From Citrobacter sp. Cu233 (GTDB taxonomy: Bacteria > Pseudomonadota > Gammaproteobacteria > Enterobacterales > Enterobacteriaceae): DNA of 64,000 nucleotides. The stretch lies in contig NZ_JAOWIF010000031.1 of assembly GCF_030332225.1 (NCBI RefSeq), forward strand, positions 650,278 through 714,277, written 5' to 3'. The notes below the pieces were generated by a model. That model worked only from the letters and a program-made list of their open reading frames with translations. It was not told where the DNA came from and made no database searches. Shown in pieces: positions 21,895-34,311 of this stretch. The translations under genes were made by a program, and so were the position numbers. Each line of letters begins with the position of its first letter. Positions within the stretch are counted from its first letter, which is position 1.

Positions 21895-23496
21895 ATGTTT
21901 AATCGTATTCGAATTTCGACCACGCTGTTTTTGATTTTAATCCTCTGTGGTGTTTTGCAGATTGGCAGTAATGGCTTGTCCTTCTGGGCATTTCGGGATG
22001 GTTTTCAGAACCTGAACCAGGTCGAACAGAGTAATCAGCAACGCGCTGCGCTGGCGCAAACCCGCGCTGTGTTATTACAGGCCAGTACTGCACTGAATAA
22101 AGCAGGAACGTTGACGGCTTTGAGCTATCCGCCAGAGGATATCAAAGCGCTGATGACGATTGCACAGGACAGCCTGGCCCAGTCCGAATCGGTGTTTAAA
22201 CGCTTTATGGCGACGACAGAGACGGCAGAAGAGGGGAAGGCGCTGCAAAGCGCAACCGCGAAAAGTTTCAGTCAATGGCATAGCGATCTGGTTCACCAGG
22301 CAACCTGGCTGGAAAATAATCAGCTGTCGGATTTTTTGACCGCGCCGGTACAGGCTTCACAGGATGCCTTTGATGCAAATTTTACGGCGTGGCAGAACAA
22401 CATCAACCAGGTATTGCAAAGAGCAGAGGACCACAGCCAGCGTAGTTACCATATGTCCGGAGTGATTTTCGCCACCATGCTGGTACTGGCGGCGCTATTA
22501 ACGACTGCAGCGCTGTACTGGTCGCGCAAAATGATTGTGCAGCCACTGGCTATCATCGGTAGCCATTTCGACAGCATTGCGGCGGGTAATCTGGCGCGAC
22601 CGATAGCGGTATATGGCCGTAATGAGATTTCAGCCATTTTTGCCAGCCTGAAAGCGATGCAACAGGCACTGCGTGAGACGGTCAGTGAGGTGCGCCAGGG
22701 GAGCTCGGCAATGCATACCGGGATCGCGGAAATTGCGATGGGTAATAACGACCTGTCCTCGCGAACTGAACAGCAGGCGGCATCGCTGGCGCAAACGGCA
22801 GCCAGTATGGAACAGCTTACCGCCACCGTCGGGCAAAATGCGGATAACGCGCGACAAGCCTCGGGCATTGCCAAAAGTGCAGCCGATACAGCGCATAAAG
22901 GAGGGGAACAGACAGCAAAGGTTGCCAGCACGATGCATGAGATTTCTGCCAGCTCGCAGAAGATAGGTGACATCACCAGTGTGATTGACAGTATCGCCTT
23001 CCAGACCAACATCCTGGCGTTAAACGCCGCGGTTGAAGCTGCCCGTGCCGGTGAGCAGGGCCGCGGTTTCGCCGTGGTTGCCGGAGAGGTCCGCAATCTG
23101 GCAAGCCGTAGCGCGCAGGCAGCGAAAGAAATTAAAGGACTGATCGAAGAGTCTGTCACCCGCGTTCACCAGGGATCGCAACTGGTGGATATGGCGGCGC
23201 GCACGATGACAGAGATTGTTAGCTCGGTTACCCGGGTTAACGACATCATGGGGGAGATTGCCTCGGCCTCCGATGAACAACGCAGAGGCATTGAGCAGGT
23301 GGCGCAAGCCGTCAGCCAGATGGATTCTGTCACACAGCAGAACGCCGGACTGGTGGAAGAAGCGGCAGCCGCCACTGAGCAGTTAGCTACCCAGGCAGAT
23401 AATCTTTCCGCCTGTGTCGCGTTTTTTAAGCTTGAAGAGCAAACCGTAACACAACAAGAATTGGCGCAGCCGCAGGTTGTGCCCGTTGTATCCTGA
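21895..23496 (+). CDS. tap: Methyl-accepting chemotaxis receptor Tap
   Basis: Receptor for dipeptides (via DppA) and pyrimidines in E. coli; 533 residues starting [16 protein letters not shown]1, periplasmic domain, TM2 (about 192-212), HAMP and signalling coiled coil are collinear with E. coli Tap, including [17 protein letters not shown]. The tip [20 protein letters not shown] is standard. The tail ends VVPVVS and has no NWETF pentapeptide, so adaptation needs help from Tar, as known for low-abundance receptors. The nearly identical tip blocks of tar and tap are a possible site of gene conversion. Confidence 0.92.
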   Translation: MFNRIRISTTLFLILILCGVLQIGSNGLSFWAFRDGFQNLNQVEQSNQQRAALAQTRAVLLQASTALNKAGTLTALSYPPEDIKALMTIAQDSLAQSESVFKRFMATTETAEEGKALQSATAKSFSQWHSDLVHQATWLENNQLSDFLTAPVQASQDAFDANFTAWQNNINQVLQRAEDHSQRSYHMSGVIFATMLVLAALLTTAALYWSRKMIVQPLAIIGSHFDSIAAGNLARPIAVYGRNEISAIFASLKAMQQALRETVSEVRQGSSAMHTGIAEIAMGNNDLSSRTEQQAASLAQTAASMEQLTATVGQNADNARQASGIAKSAADTAHKGGEQTAKVASTMHEISASSQKIGDITSVIDSIAFQTNILALNAAVEAARAGEQGRGFAVVAGEVRNLASRSAQAAKEIKGLIEESVTRVHQGSQLVDMAARTMTEIVSSVTRVNDIMGEIASASDEQRRGIEQVAQAVSQMDSVTQQNAGLVEEAAAATEQLATQADNLSACVAFFKLEEQTVTQQELAQPQVVPVVS

Positions 23497-23515
23497 ATGT
23501 GATTGAGAAGGCGCT

Positions 23516-24378
23516 ATGACATCATCTCTGCCCTCCGGGCAAACGTCATTATTGTTACAGATGACACAGCGCCTCGCGCTGTCTGACGCGCATTTTCGTC
23601 GGATATGTCAATTAATCTACCAGCGCGCGGGGATCGTGCTGGCCGACCACAAGCGGGACATGGTCTATAACCGCCTGGTTCGCCGGTTGCGTACCCTGGG
23701 ACTGGATGATTTTGGTCGCTATCTCAGCATGCTGGAAGCCAACCAGAGCAGTGCTGAGTGGCAGGCTTTTATTAACTCCCTGACCACCAACCTGACCGCT
23801 TTTTTTCGCGAAGGGCATCACTTTCCGGTGCTGTCTGACCACGCCCGTCGACGCAGCGGTGAATATCGCGTCTGGAGCGCGGCAGCATCTACCGGAGAAG
23901 AACCTTACAGTATTGCGATTACGTTGGCCGATACCCTGGGTATGACGCCGGGTCGCTGGCGCGTTTTTGCCAGCGACATCGATACTGAGGTGTTGGAAAA
24001 GGCAAGAAGCGGTATTTACCGTCTTGACGAACTAAAAACGTTGTCGCCACAGCAGCTGCAACGCTATTTCATGCGCGGTACCGGGCCTCATGAAGGGCTG
24101 GTACGCGTACGGCAAGAACTGGCAAGCCATGTTGAATTTTCCAGCGTGAATTTACTGGACAAAAAATACAACGTGCCAGGCCCGTTTGACGCCATTTTCT
24201 GTCGTAACGTCATGATCTATTTTGACAAAACGACTCAGCAGGACATTTTGCACCGTTTTGTTCCACTCCTTAAACCTGACGGACTGCTGTTTGCCGGTCA
24301 TTCAGAAAACTTTAGCAACCTCGTGCGCGAGTTTAGCCTGCGCGGGCAGACGGTGTATGCGCTAGGTAAGGATAAAGC

Positions 24379-24382
<4 letters not shown>
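23516..24382 (+). CDS. cheR: Chemotaxis methyltransferase CheR
   Basis: SAM-dependent methyltransferase (288 residues) that methylates receptor glutamates during adaptation. The N-terminal helical domain holds RRLRTLGL; the catalytic domain has the SAM motif [16 protein letters not shown] (Gly loop variant typical of CheR), [11 protein letters not shown] and [11 protein letters not shown]. The beta-subdomain that binds the receptor pentapeptide is present. Starts 19 bases after tap; overlaps cheB by four bases (ATGA). Confidence 0.95.
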
Positions 24383-25835
<1,453 letters not shown>

Positions 25836-25845
25836 GGATGTGATG

Positions 25846-26490
25846 ATGATGCAACCACAAATTAAACCTGTTGACGAACACTCAGCAGGGGACATCATTG
25901 CGCGCATCGGTAGTTTAACCCGAATGCTGCGCGACAGCCTGCGTGAACTGGGGCTGGATCAGGCCATTGCCGAAGCGGCGGAAGCCATTCCTGACGCGCG
26001 CGATCGCCTGGACTACGTTGTACAAATGACTGCACAGGCGGCAGAGCGCGCACTGAACAGCGTAGAAGCTTCACAGCCACACCAGGATGCCATGGAAAAA
26101 GGGGCAAAAAACCTGACCAAACGCTGGGATGAATGGTTCGAAAATCCGATTGAACTGTCCGATGCCCGTGAACTGGTCACTGATACCCGCCAGTTCCTTG
26201 GTGATGTCCCCGGTCATACCAGCTTTACCAATGCCCAATTGCTGGACATCATGATGGCGCAGGATTTCCAGGATCTCACCGGTCAGGTTATCAAGCGCAT
26301 GATGGATGTTATCCAGGAGATTGAGCGTCAACTGCTGATGGTGCTGCTGGAAAACATTCCGGAGCAGGGCGCCCGACCAAAACGCGAGAACGAAAGTTTG
26401 CTGAATGGTCCGCAGGTTGACACCTCAAAAGCTGGCGTAGTGGCAAGCCAGGATCAGGTCGACGACCTGCTGGATAGCCTCGGTTTCTGA
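25846..26490 (+). CDS. cheZ: CheY phosphatase CheZ
   Basis: Dimeric helical protein of 214 residues that speeds dephosphorylation of CheY-P. The catalytic Gln lies in [13 protein letters not shown] (Gln147 region), and the C-terminal CheY-binding peptide [14 protein letters not shown] is intact. Several ATG codons cluster at the start; 25846 gives the E. coli-like MMQP beginning and is preceded by GAGGATG. Last gene of the tar-tap-cheRBYZ operon. Confidence 0.95.
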   Translation: MMQPQIKPVDEHSAGDIIARIGSLTRMLRDSLRELGLDQAIAEAAEAIPDARDRLDYVVQMTAQAAERALNSVEASQPHQDAMEKGAKNLTKRWDEWFENPIELSDARELVTDTRQFLGDVPGHTSFTNAQLLDIMMAQDFQDLTGQVIKRMMDVIQEIERQLLMVLLENIPEQGARPKRENESLLNGPQVDTSKAGVVASQDQVDDLLDSLGF

Positions 26491-26498
26491 TGTGGATT

Positions 26499-26536
26499 TG
26501 CCGGATGCGGAAGGAAACTTCTCATCCGGCTTACAT
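26499..26536. repeat. REP-like palindromic unit
   Basis: GCCGGATGCGG and CTCATCCGGC form an imperfect palindromic unit of REP type just after cheZ, likely serving as transcript 3' stabiliser or weak terminator. Confidence 0.6.
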
Positions 26537-26658
26537 GTTATTCATCGGCAATTGGCGTTAAAGCCATAAATCCCGTCTTTTTTACCGCTTACTCTTCCCA
26601 TTGTTGCATGTCTGTTCTGGCATCATTCACGCCTATATCTCTACCCAGGGTCTGATGC

Positions 26659-27810
26659 GTGGCAGAAGAAAGCGACGACGACAAAACAGAAGCCCCCACA
26701 CCCCACCGACTTGAAAAAGCACGGGAAGAAGGGCAGATACCCCGATCCAAGGAGCTAACCTCACTGCTTATTTTGCTGGTGGGCGTGTGCGTTATCTGGA
26801 TTGGTGGGGAGTCGCTCGCCCGTCGGTTGGCAGGCATGCTGTCAACCGGATTACGCTTTGACCACAGTATGGTCAATGACCCTAACCTGATCCTGAGTCA
26901 AATCATTCTGTTGATTAAAGACGCCATGATTGCGCTGTTACCGCTGATAACAGGCGTGGTGCTGGTGGCCTTGATCTCCCCGGTGATGCTTGGCGGCTTG
27001 ATCTTCAGTGGTAAATCGCTGCAACCCAAATTCTCAAAGCTGAATCCGCTGCCGGGTATTAAGCGTATGTTCTCGGCGCAAACCGGGGCGGAACTGCTTA
27101 AAGCCATATTGAAATCCACGTTGGTGGGTAGCGTGGCGGGATTCTATCTCTGGCATAACTGGCCAGAGATGATGCGCCTGATGGCCGAATCCCCGATTAC
27201 GGCGATGGGTAATGCGCTGGATTTAGTCGGTATGTGCGCATTACTGGTGGTGCTTGGCGTCATTCCGATGGTGGGGTTTGACGTCTTTTTCCAGATTTAT
27301 AGCCATGTGAAAAAACTGCGGATGTCGCGTCAGGATATCCGTGACGAATTTAAACAAAGCGAAGGTGATCCGCACGTTAAGGGCAAAATTCGCCAGATGC
27401 AGCGTGCGGCTGCACAGCGTCGCATGATGGCAGATGTGCCGAAGGCGGATGTTATTGTGACCAACCCTACGCACTATTCGGTTGCCTTGCAGTACGACGA
27501 AAACAAGATGAGCGCGCCAAAAGTTGTGGCTAAAGGGGCCGGACTGGTGGCATTGCGTATTCGGGAGATTGGCGCGGAGCACCGAGTCCCAACGTTAGAA
27601 GCTCCGCCGCTGGCTCGTGCGTTATATCGCCATGCTGAGATCGGTCAGCAAATACCTGGCCAATTGTATGCCGCCGTTGCCGAAGTGTTGGCATGGGTAT
27701 GGCAGCTAAAACGCTGGCGTCTGGCTGGCGGCACGCCGCCACCACAACCTGGAAACCTTCCGGTGCCTGAAGCACTGGATTTTATGAACGAGAAGAATAC
27801 TGATGGCTAA
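26659..27810 (+). CDS. flhB: Flagellar export switch protein FlhB
   Basis: Component of the flagellar type III export gate, 383 residues, switching export from rod/hook to filament substrates. N-terminal cytoplasmic stretch EAPTPHRLEKAREEGQIP, four membrane helices (about 30-210), then the cytoplasmic domain with the self-cleavage motif NPTH (after about residue 268). GTG start at 26659, with AGGG at fair spacing, as in E. coli where the protein begins at the equivalent position. Overlaps flhA by eight bases. Confidence 0.94.
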   Translation: MAEESDDDKTEAPTPHRLEKAREEGQIPRSKELTSLLILLVGVCVIWIGGESLARRLAGMLSTGLRFDHSMVNDPNLILSQIILLIKDAMIALLPLITGVVLVALISPVMLGGLIFSGKSLQPKFSKLNPLPGIKRMFSAQTGAELLKAILKSTLVGSVAGFYLWHNWPEMMRLMAESPITAMGNALDLVGMCALLVVLGVIPMVGFDVFFQIYSHVKKLRMSRQDIRDEFKQSEGDPHVKGKIRQMQRAAAQRRMMADVPKADVIVTNPTHYSVALQYDENKMSAPKVVAKGAGLVALRIREIGAEHRVPTLEAPPLARALYRHAEIGQQIPGQLYAAVAEVLAWVWQLKRWRLAGGTPPPQPGNLPVPEALDFMNEKNTDG

Positions 27811-29881
27811 TCTGGTCGCGATGCTGCGTCTGCCCGGCAACCTGAAATCCACGCAATGGCAAATTCTTGCCGGGCCGATCCTCATTCTGCTGATCCTGTC
27901 GATGATGGTGTTGCCGCTTCCGGCCTTCATCCTCGATTTACTGTTCACCTTTAACATTGCGCTGTCGATCATGGTGCTGTTGGTGGCGATGTTCACTCAG
28001 CGCACGCTTGAATTCGCCGCATTCCCAACGATTCTGCTGTTCACCACCTTGTTGCGCCTGGCGCTGAACGTCGCGTCAACACGTATCATATTGATGGAAG
28101 GGCATACAGGTGCAGCGGCGGCAGGTAAAGTGGTGGAAGCCTTTGGTCACTTCCTGGTCGGCGGTAACTTTGCCATCGGTATCGTGGTCTTCGTCATTCT
28201 CGTCATCATTAACTTTATGGTTATCACCAAAGGTGCGGGGCGTATCGCTGAAGTGGGTGCGCGCTTTGTGCTGGACGGGATGCCGGGTAAGCAGATGGCG
28301 ATTGACGCCGATCTGAATGCGGGATTGATTGGTGAAGATGAAGCCAAAAAACGCCGTTCTGAAGTGACGCAGGAAGCCGATTTTTACGGCTCCATGGACG
28401 GTGCGAGTAAATTTGTTCGTGGGGATGCCATCGCCGGTATTCTGATCATGGTCATTAACGTGGTTGGCGGCTTGCTGGTTGGGGTGTTGCAGCACGGTAT
28501 GAGCATGGGCAGCGCGGCAGAAAGCTATACCCTGCTGACTATCGGTGACGGGCTGGTAGCACAGATCCCTGCGCTGGTTATCTCAACGGCGGCGGGGGTT
28601 ATCGTCACCCGCGTGAGTACCGATCAGGACGTGGGTGAACAGATGGTCACCCAACTGTTCAGCAACCCACGCGTGATGCTGCTTAGTGCGGCGGTCCTCG
28701 GTTTACTGGGGCTGGTACCGGGAATGCCAAACCTGGTGTTTCTGATGTTTACCGCGGCATTGCTGGGGCTGGCCTGGTGGATGCGCGGACGCGAGCAAAA
28801 AGCACCCGAAGAAGCTCAGCCGGTGAAAATGCCGGAAAATAACTCGGTGGTAGAAGCGACGTGGAGTGATGTACAGCTGGAAGACACGCTGGGAATGGAG
28901 GTTGGGTATCGCCTGATTCCGATGGTGGACTTCCAACAGGATGGCGAGTTGCTGGGGCGTATTCGCAGCATTCGTAAGAAATTTGCCCAGGATATGGGGT
29001 TCCTGCCGCCAGTGGTACACATTCGCGACAATATGGATCTGCAACCTGCCCGCTATCGTATTCTGATGAAAGGGGTCGAGATTGGTAGTGGTGATGCTTA
29101 CCCAGGACGCTGGCTGGCTATCAATCCTGGTACCGCGGCCGGATCGTTGCCAGGGGAGAAAACGGTTGATCCTGCCTTTGGTCTGGATGCTATTTGGATT
29201 GAAAGTGCGCTAAAAGAGCAGGCGCAAATTCAGGGCTTCACCGTTGTTGAAGCCAGTACGGTGGTTGCCACACATCTGAACCATCTGATTGGCCAGTTTG
29301 CCGCAGAGCTGTTTGGTCGCCAGGAGGCGCAGCAGCTGTTGGATCGTGTTTCACAAGAGATGCCAAAACTGACAGAAGATCTGGTGCCGGGAGTGGTCAC
29401 ACTGACCACTCTGCACAAAGTGCTGCAGAACCTGTTGGATGAAAAAGTCCCTATTCGTGATATGCGCACCATTCTTGAAACGTTGGCGGAACATGCCCCG
29501 TTACAGAACGATCCGCATGAACTCACCGCAGTGGTGCGTGTGGCGCTTGGACGGGCGATTACTCAGCAGTGGTTCCCGGGTAACGAGGAAGTTCAGGTTA
29601 TCGGACTCGATACACCGCTTGAGCGCCTGTTGTTACAAGCGTTACAGGGCGGTGGGGGCCTTGAACCTGGTCTGGCAGACCGGTTGCTGGCACAGACGCA
29701 GGAAGCGCTGTCTCGTCAGGAAATGTTGGGTGCGCCGCCAGTATTGCTGGTGAATCATGCGCTGCGACCTCTCCTGGCGCGTTTTTTACGCCGCAGTATT
29801 CCGCAGTTAGTGGTGTTGTCGAATATGGAGCTTTCCGATAACCGCCATATCCGTATGACCGCGACCATTGGAGGTAAATAA
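27803..29881 (+). CDS. flhA: Flagellar export gate protein FlhA
   Basis: Major export-gate subunit, 692 residues, equal to E. coli FlhA. Eight N-terminal membrane segments, with the conserved cytoplasmic FHIPEP block GAGRIAEVGARFVLDGMPGKQMAIDADLN (written in parts; about residues 147-176) giving Asp/Arg residues for proton-driven export. The C-terminal half forms the substrate and chaperone docking domain. Between flhB (8-base overlap) and flhE (1-base overlap), so all three are coupled. Confidence 0.95.
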   Translation: MANLVAMLRLPGNLKSTQWQILAGPILILLILSMMVLPLPAFILDLLFTFNIALSIMVLLVAMFTQRTLEFAAFPTILLFTTLLRLALNVASTRIILMEGHTGAAAAGKVVEAFGHFLVGGNFAIGIVVFVILVIINFMVITKGAGRIAEVGARFVLDGMPGKQMAIDADLNAGLIGEDEAKKRRSEVTQEADFYGSMDGASKFVRGDAIAGILIMVINVVGGLLVGVLQHGMSMGSAAESYTLLTIGDGLVAQIPALVISTAAGVIVTRVSTDQDVGEQMVTQLFSNPRVMLLSAAVLGLLGLVPGMPNLVFLMFTAALLGLAWWMRGREQKAPEEAQPVKMPENNSVVEATWSDVQLEDTLGMEVGYRLIPMVDFQQDGELLGRIRSIRKKFAQDMGFLPPVVHIRDNMDLQPARYRILMKGVEIGSGDAYPGRWLAINPGTAAGSLPGEKTVDPAFGLDAIWIESALKEQAQIQGFTVVEASTVVATHLNHLIGQFAAELFGRQEAQQLLDRVSQEMPKLTEDLVPGVVTLTTLHKVLQNLLDEKVPIRDMRTILETLAEHAPLQNDPHELTAVVRVALGRAITQQWFPGNEEVQVIGLDTPLERLLLQALQGGGGLEPGLADRLLAQTQEALSRQEMLGAPPVLLVNHALRPLLARFLRRSIPQLVVLSNMELSDNRHIRMTATIGGK

Positions 29882-30273
29882 TGCGCAAATTTTTTTGGCT
29901 GTTGCTTTTCCCACTGACTGTACAGGCTGCCGGGGAAGGGACATGGCAGGCAAGCGGAATGGGGATTACCTTAAATTATCGTGGGGAGTCGGCTTCATCT
30001 TCGCCTTTGGTTCCCAGCCAGCCCGTTTCAGGCCTGATGACGCTGGTCGCCTGGCGCTATGAATTAAATGGGCCTACGCCTGCAGGGTTACGTGTGCGCT
30101 TATGCTCTCAGTCCCGTTGTGTTGAACTGGATGGACAAAGCGGTACCACCAATGGCTTTAATAGTGTCCCTGCGATTGAGCCAATGCACTTTGTCTGGGA
30201 AGTGCCTGGTGGCGGTCGCCTGATCCCAGCCTTGCAGGTTCAGAGCAATCAGGTGATTGTGAACTATCGCTAG
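29881..30273 (+). CDS. flhE: Flagellar protein FlhE
   Basis: Periplasmic protein of 130 residues with signal peptide MRKFFWLLLFPLTVQAA. In Salmonella and E. coli FlhE limits proton leakage through the flagellar export apparatus. Two Cys in RLCSQSRCVE could form a disulfide. Starts directly on the flhA stop (TAATG). Last gene of flhBAE. Confidence 0.9.
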   Translation: MRKFFWLLLFPLTVQAAGEGTWQASGMGITLNYRGESASSSPLVPSQPVSGLMTLVAWRYELNGPTPAGLRVRLCSQSRCVELDGQSGTTNGFNSVPAIEPMHFVWEVPGGGRLIPALQVQSNQVIVNYR

Positions 30274-30285
30274 TATTCCGGAGGC

Positions 30286-32154
30286 TTAACCCTGCACTGG
30301 TTGTGTGGCACTACTCTGCGGCACAAACAGATGATCCATAATCTGTCGCATGACCGGCGCGGCGGTAACCCCGTCGCTGCCGCCGTTTTCCAGAATCAAT
30401 GCGATGGCGACTTTTGGATTCTTATACGGCGCAAATGCGGTATAGAACACGTGGTCGCGCAGTCGTATCGGAATCATTTTCGCATTATAGGTCTGATTTT
30501 CTTTCAGGCTAAAGACCTGTGATGTGCCACTTTTCGCGGCAATACCGTAGGGCGCGGTGTGGAAGAATTTGTAACCCGTGCCATTCGGTTCATTCGCCAT
30601 GCCAAACATCGCCTGACGCACCAGTCCCCAATAGGGTGATGAAGCAGAAGCAATTTGTGTTGATGCTTCGGGAGCTTGATACGGCGTGATGGTTTTTCCG
30701 CTCTCTTCATCCTGTAGCAGGTGAGGGGAAATAACTTTCCCGTTGTTAATCAGTGCTACCATCGCTTTTACCATCTGAATCGGCGTGGCAATCCAGTAAC
30801 CCTGACCAATGCCGACCGAAATGGTGTCTCCCTGGTACCAGGCTTTTTTATGCACCCGCTGTTTCCAGTCGCGGCTTGGCAGCAGGCCGTTGTACTCTTC
30901 ATCAAGATCGATACCGGTAGGTTTGCCGTAGCCAAACTGGCTAAGCATGCTGTTAATACGGTCGATCCCCATCATGTACGCCACCTGATAGAAGAATGTA
31001 TCCGCTGATTCTTCAATGGCTTTGGTCACATCCAGCATGCCGTGTCCTGTTTTTTTCCAGTCGCGGTAATGCCGTTCGGTACCGGGGAGTGTCCATGTCG
31101 GGGCGCCGAAGAAGTGGGTTTGTGGTGTGATCACCCCGTTTAATAAGGCTGACATCGCCATGTACGGTTTTACCGTTGAGGCAGGCGGATATAACCCCTG
31201 GGTGACACGGTTAATTAATGGCAGATCTTTATCCTGCAACAGGGCGTTGTAATCCTGGTAGCTGATGCCTTTTACAAACGGGTTCGGATCGTAGCTGGGG
31301 TTTGAGACCATTGCCAGCACGGAGCCATCATGGGGATCTTCAACCAGCACCGCGGCGCGCTGTCCCACCAGCAGGCTTTCAATGTATTCCTGCAAGTGTA
31401 AATCCAGCGTCAGATGGATATCTTTTCCGGCGACAGGGGGGACGTCTTTAATCAAACGTACAATACGCCCGTGATTATCAACTTCCACTTCCTGATAACC
31501 CGTTTTGCCGTGCAGGTCATTTTCGTAGTAGTGCTCAATGCCCTGCTTACCGATGTTGTGGTCGGCGGCGTAGTTCTCTGCCAGCCCTTTCTTATCCAGT
31601 ACTCTTAGATCGCTATCGTTGATTTTTGATACGTAGCCAAGTACATGTGCCAGCTCCGCCCCATAAGGATACTGGCGATCTTCGTAGCTATTGATGGTCA
31701 CGCCGCTGAAATGGAACTGGTTCACAGAAAAACGGGCAATTTCTACATCGGTCAGCGCATTTTTAAGTACTACCGGGCGATAGCGGCTACTGGCCTTCAG
31801 CTCATGGCGAAACTGGTCAATATCATCTGGCGTGAGGTCAACAATCGGCGTGAGTTGCTTCAGCAGGGCGTCCATATCGCTGATTTTATATGGCGTCACA
31901 GAAATGTCGTACCAGGTGACATTTCGTACCAGCGGGATACCGTTGCGATCGTAAATGATACCGCGTGTTGGGGCGACGGGCAGCATTTTGATGTCATTGG
32001 CATCCGATCGGGTGGTGTAATACTGGTGTTGACGGATTTGTAAGTTATAGAGGTTATAAATCAGGATGCCAAAACAGATGACCACCAGGCCAAAGGCCAC
32101 CATTACACGCCGCTGGAAAAGTTTTTCTTCCGCCTCAAAATCTCTGAATGTCAT
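30286..32154 (-). CDS. PBP2-like class B penicillin-binding protein (MrdA paralogue)
   Basis: Peptidoglycan transpeptidase of 622 residues of the PBP2 (MrdA) type: cytoplasmic tail, one membrane anchor (about 17-37), pedestal domain, and transpeptidase domain with active-site Ser in STVK (PPASTVKPYMA), SAD (EESADTFF) and KSGT (AAKSGTSQVF). The housekeeping mrdA normally sits with rodA and rlpA, not here; no rodA is adjacent, so this is a second copy. The place between flhE and argS matches what I recall of the Salmonella alternative PBP2, used for elongation in acidic intracellular conditions. Its job here is inferred only. Confidence 0.85.
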   Translation of the reverse strand: MTFRDFEAEEKLFQRRVMVAFGLVVICFGILIYNLYNLQIRQHQYYTTRSDANDIKMLPVAPTRGIIYDRNGIPLVRNVTWYDISVTPYKISDMDALLKQLTPIVDLTPDDIDQFRHELKASSRYRPVVLKNALTDVEIARFSVNQFHFSGVTINSYEDRQYPYGAELAHVLGYVSKINDSDLRVLDKKGLAENYAADHNIGKQGIEHYYENDLHGKTGYQEVEVDNHGRIVRLIKDVPPVAGKDIHLTLDLHLQEYIESLLVGQRAAVLVEDPHDGSVLAMVSNPSYDPNPFVKGISYQDYNALLQDKDLPLINRVTQGLYPPASTVKPYMAMSALLNGVITPQTHFFGAPTWTLPGTERHYRDWKKTGHGMLDVTKAIEESADTFFYQVAYMMGIDRINSMLSQFGYGKPTGIDLDEEYNGLLPSRDWKQRVHKKAWYQGDTISVGIGQGYWIATPIQMVKAMVALINNGKVISPHLLQDEESGKTITPYQAPEASTQIASASSPYWGLVRQAMFGMANEPNGTGYKFFHTAPYGIAAKSGTSQVFSLKENQTYNAKMIPIRLRDHVFYTAFAPYKNPKVAIALILENGGSDGVTAAPVMRQIMDHLFVPQSSATQPVQG

Positions 32155-32282
32155 TGACCCGTACCCGATTAATTCGCCGCCTAATGATACGGAGGCGTAA
32201 ACGGGATAACAGGCAAAAAATGTTCCATCCCTCTACGGAAATGTGTCATTCCTTGTGAATTGTTTCAGACCAGCATGTCCGG

Positions 32283-32328
32283 AAATAAAAAAGGCCTGAG
32301 TCCGGATTACGAACTCAGGCCTGGTATT
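32283..32328 (-). terminator. Rho-independent terminator after argS
   Basis: A 10-bp stem AGGCCTGAGT / ACTCAGGCCT. Reading leftwards it is followed by TTTTTTATTT; A/T flanks on both sides would allow bidirectional use. Confidence 0.85.
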
Positions 32329-32339
32329 TTTTAATATGC

Positions 32340-34073
32340 TTACATGCGTTCTACGGTTTCGATACCCAGTGTATCCAGACCCAGTTTCAGCGTTTTTGCC
32401 GTCAGTTGCGCCAGTTTCAGACGACTGTTACGAATCGCTTCATCTTCAGCGCTGAGGATCGGGCAGTGTTCGTAGAAGCCAGAGAACAGGCCGGCAACGT
32501 CGTACAGATAAGCGCACATCACGTGCGGCGTACCTTCACGTGCCACAACGGTCAGCGTCTCTTCGAACTGCAGCAGGCGGGCGGCCAGCTGAGCTTCGCG
32601 ATCTTCACTGATAATAACCTGTGCGCTGGCAAGCGCATTTTCGTCGATATCCGCTTTACGGAACACGGACAGTACGCGGGTGTAGGCATATTGCATGTAC
32701 GGCGCGGTATTGCCTTCGAACGCCAGCATGTTGTCCCAGTCGAAGATATAGTCGGTGGTACGGTTTTTCGACAGATCCGCATATTTCACCGCACCGATAC
32801 CGACGGCATTCGCCAGTTTTTCCAGCTCATCAGCGGGCATATCCGGGTTCTTCTCGGCCACCAGACGACGCGCGCGCTCCAGCGCTTCATCCAGCAGGTC
32901 GGCCAGTTTTACGGTACCGCCAGCGCGAGTTTTGAACGGCTTACCGTCTTTACCCAGCATCATGCCGAACATATGGTGTTCCAGCGGTACGGAGTCCGGC
33001 ACATAACCGGCTTTGCGCACGATAGTCCATGCCTGCATTAAATGCTGATGCTGACGGGAGTCGATGTAATAGAGGACGCGGTCGGCGTGCAGCGTTTCGT
33101 AACGATACTTCGCGCAGGCGATATCGGTCGTGGTGTAGAGATAGCCGCCATCTTTTTTCTGAATAATGACGCCCATCGGTTCGCCTTCCTTGTTCTTATA
33201 CTCATCAAGGAATACGACGGTAGCGCCTTCGCTCTCAACAGCCAGACCTTTGGCTTTCAGGTCAGCAACAATGCCCGGTAGCATCGGGTTATACAGGCTT
33301 TCGCCCATCACGTCGTCACGGGTCAGGGTGACGTTCAGACGGTCATAGGTTAACTGGTTCTGCGACATGGTGATGTCGACGAGCTTGCGCCACATCTCGC
33401 GGAAATATTCATCCCCGCCCTGCAGTTTCACGACATAGCTACGGGCACGCTCGGCGAAGGCTTCATCTTCGTCGTAGTGTTTCTTCGCATCGCGGTAGAA
33501 GCCTTCCAGGTCTGCCAGCGCCATCTCGCCTGCATTTTCCTGCTGCTGTTTTTCCAGCCATGCGATCAGCATACCGAACTGGGTGCCCCAGTCGCCGACG
33601 TGGTTTGCGCGGATCACGTTATGGCCGAGAAACTCCAGCGTACGTACCGCAGCGTCACCGATGATGGTGGAACGCAGGTGGCCAACGTGCATCTCTTTCG
33701 CCACGTTAGGCGCGGAGTAGTCAACAACAACCGTTTGTTTAGCCGGTTGAGTGACGCCCAGACGATCGGAGGTCAGCGCCTGCTGAACATGCTGCGCGAG
33801 GAATGCCGGATCGAGAAAAATGTTGATAAAGCCTGGGCCTGCAATTTCAACTTTGCTGGCAATCCCGCTGAGATCCAGATGAGTCAGCACCTGCTCTGCC
33901 AGTTGTCGCGGCGCCATACCCAGTTTTTTAGCAACTGCCATCATGCCGTTGGCCTGATAGTCGCCGAACTGTACTTTTGCTGACTGACGAACCTGCGGTT
34001 CGCAATCTGCAGGCGCGCCTGCAGCAATCATGGCCTGACTAACTTTTTCTGAGAGAAGAGCCTGAATATTCAC
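32340..34073 (-). CDS. argS: Arginyl-tRNA synthetase
   Basis: Charges tRNA-Arg in the cytoplasm; 577 residues, the E. coli length. Class I synthetase: N-terminal additional domain, catalytic Rossmann fold with the HIGH-like motif HVGHLRS preceded by [11 protein letters not shown], a MIGK/KMSKS-equivalent region degenerate as usual for ArgRS, and the C-terminal helical anticodon-binding domain ending [10 protein letters not shown]. Essential gene; promoter in the 34074-34311 interval. Divergent from yecM. Confidence 0.96.
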   Translation of the reverse strand: MNIQALLSEKVSQAMIAAGAPADCEPQVRQSAKVQFGDYQANGMMAVAKKLGMAPRQLAEQVLTHLDLSGIASKVEIAGPGFINIFLDPAFLAQHVQQALTSDRLGVTQPAKQTVVVDYSAPNVAKEMHVGHLRSTIIGDAAVRTLEFLGHNVIRANHVGDWGTQFGMLIAWLEKQQQENAGEMALADLEGFYRDAKKHYDEDEAFAERARSYVVKLQGGDEYFREMWRKLVDITMSQNQLTYDRLNVTLTRDDVMGESLYNPMLPGIVADLKAKGLAVESEGATVVFLDEYKNKEGEPMGVIIQKKDGGYLYTTTDIACAKYRYETLHADRVLYYIDSRQHQHLMQAWTIVRKAGYVPDSVPLEHHMFGMMLGKDGKPFKTRAGGTVKLADLLDEALERARRLVAEKNPDMPADELEKLANAVGIGAVKYADLSKNRTTDYIFDWDNMLAFEGNTAPYMQYAYTRVLSVFRKADIDENALASAQVIISEDREAQLAARLLQFEETLTVVAREGTPHVMCAYLYDVAGLFSGFYEHCPILSAEDEAIRNSRLKLAQLTAKTLKLGLDTLGIETVERM

Positions 34074-34311
34074 CGGAATACCTTACATTTATGAAGCGGG
34101 ATAAAATTCACCGCACCAGTTTAAGAATTTAGGGCGGGAGTATACTGCAAATGCCCGTTGCCGTCAGCATTACGAGTACCGCCAGCTGCCTGAAATATAA
34201 ACAATGTCATTACGTATAATTATTCATGCGACATGTGAAAAAATCAGCAGTTGGATGGGGCTGCGCAACAGAGTAAATTAGCGGCTTTGAATATGGATAT
34301 GAGCATTCAAT

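Noticed and set aside
20990..23420. Tandem duplication artefact between tar and tap
   Set aside because: Only signalling-domain blocks are near-identical; the periplasmic domains differ and fit Tar and Tap, so they are two real receptors.
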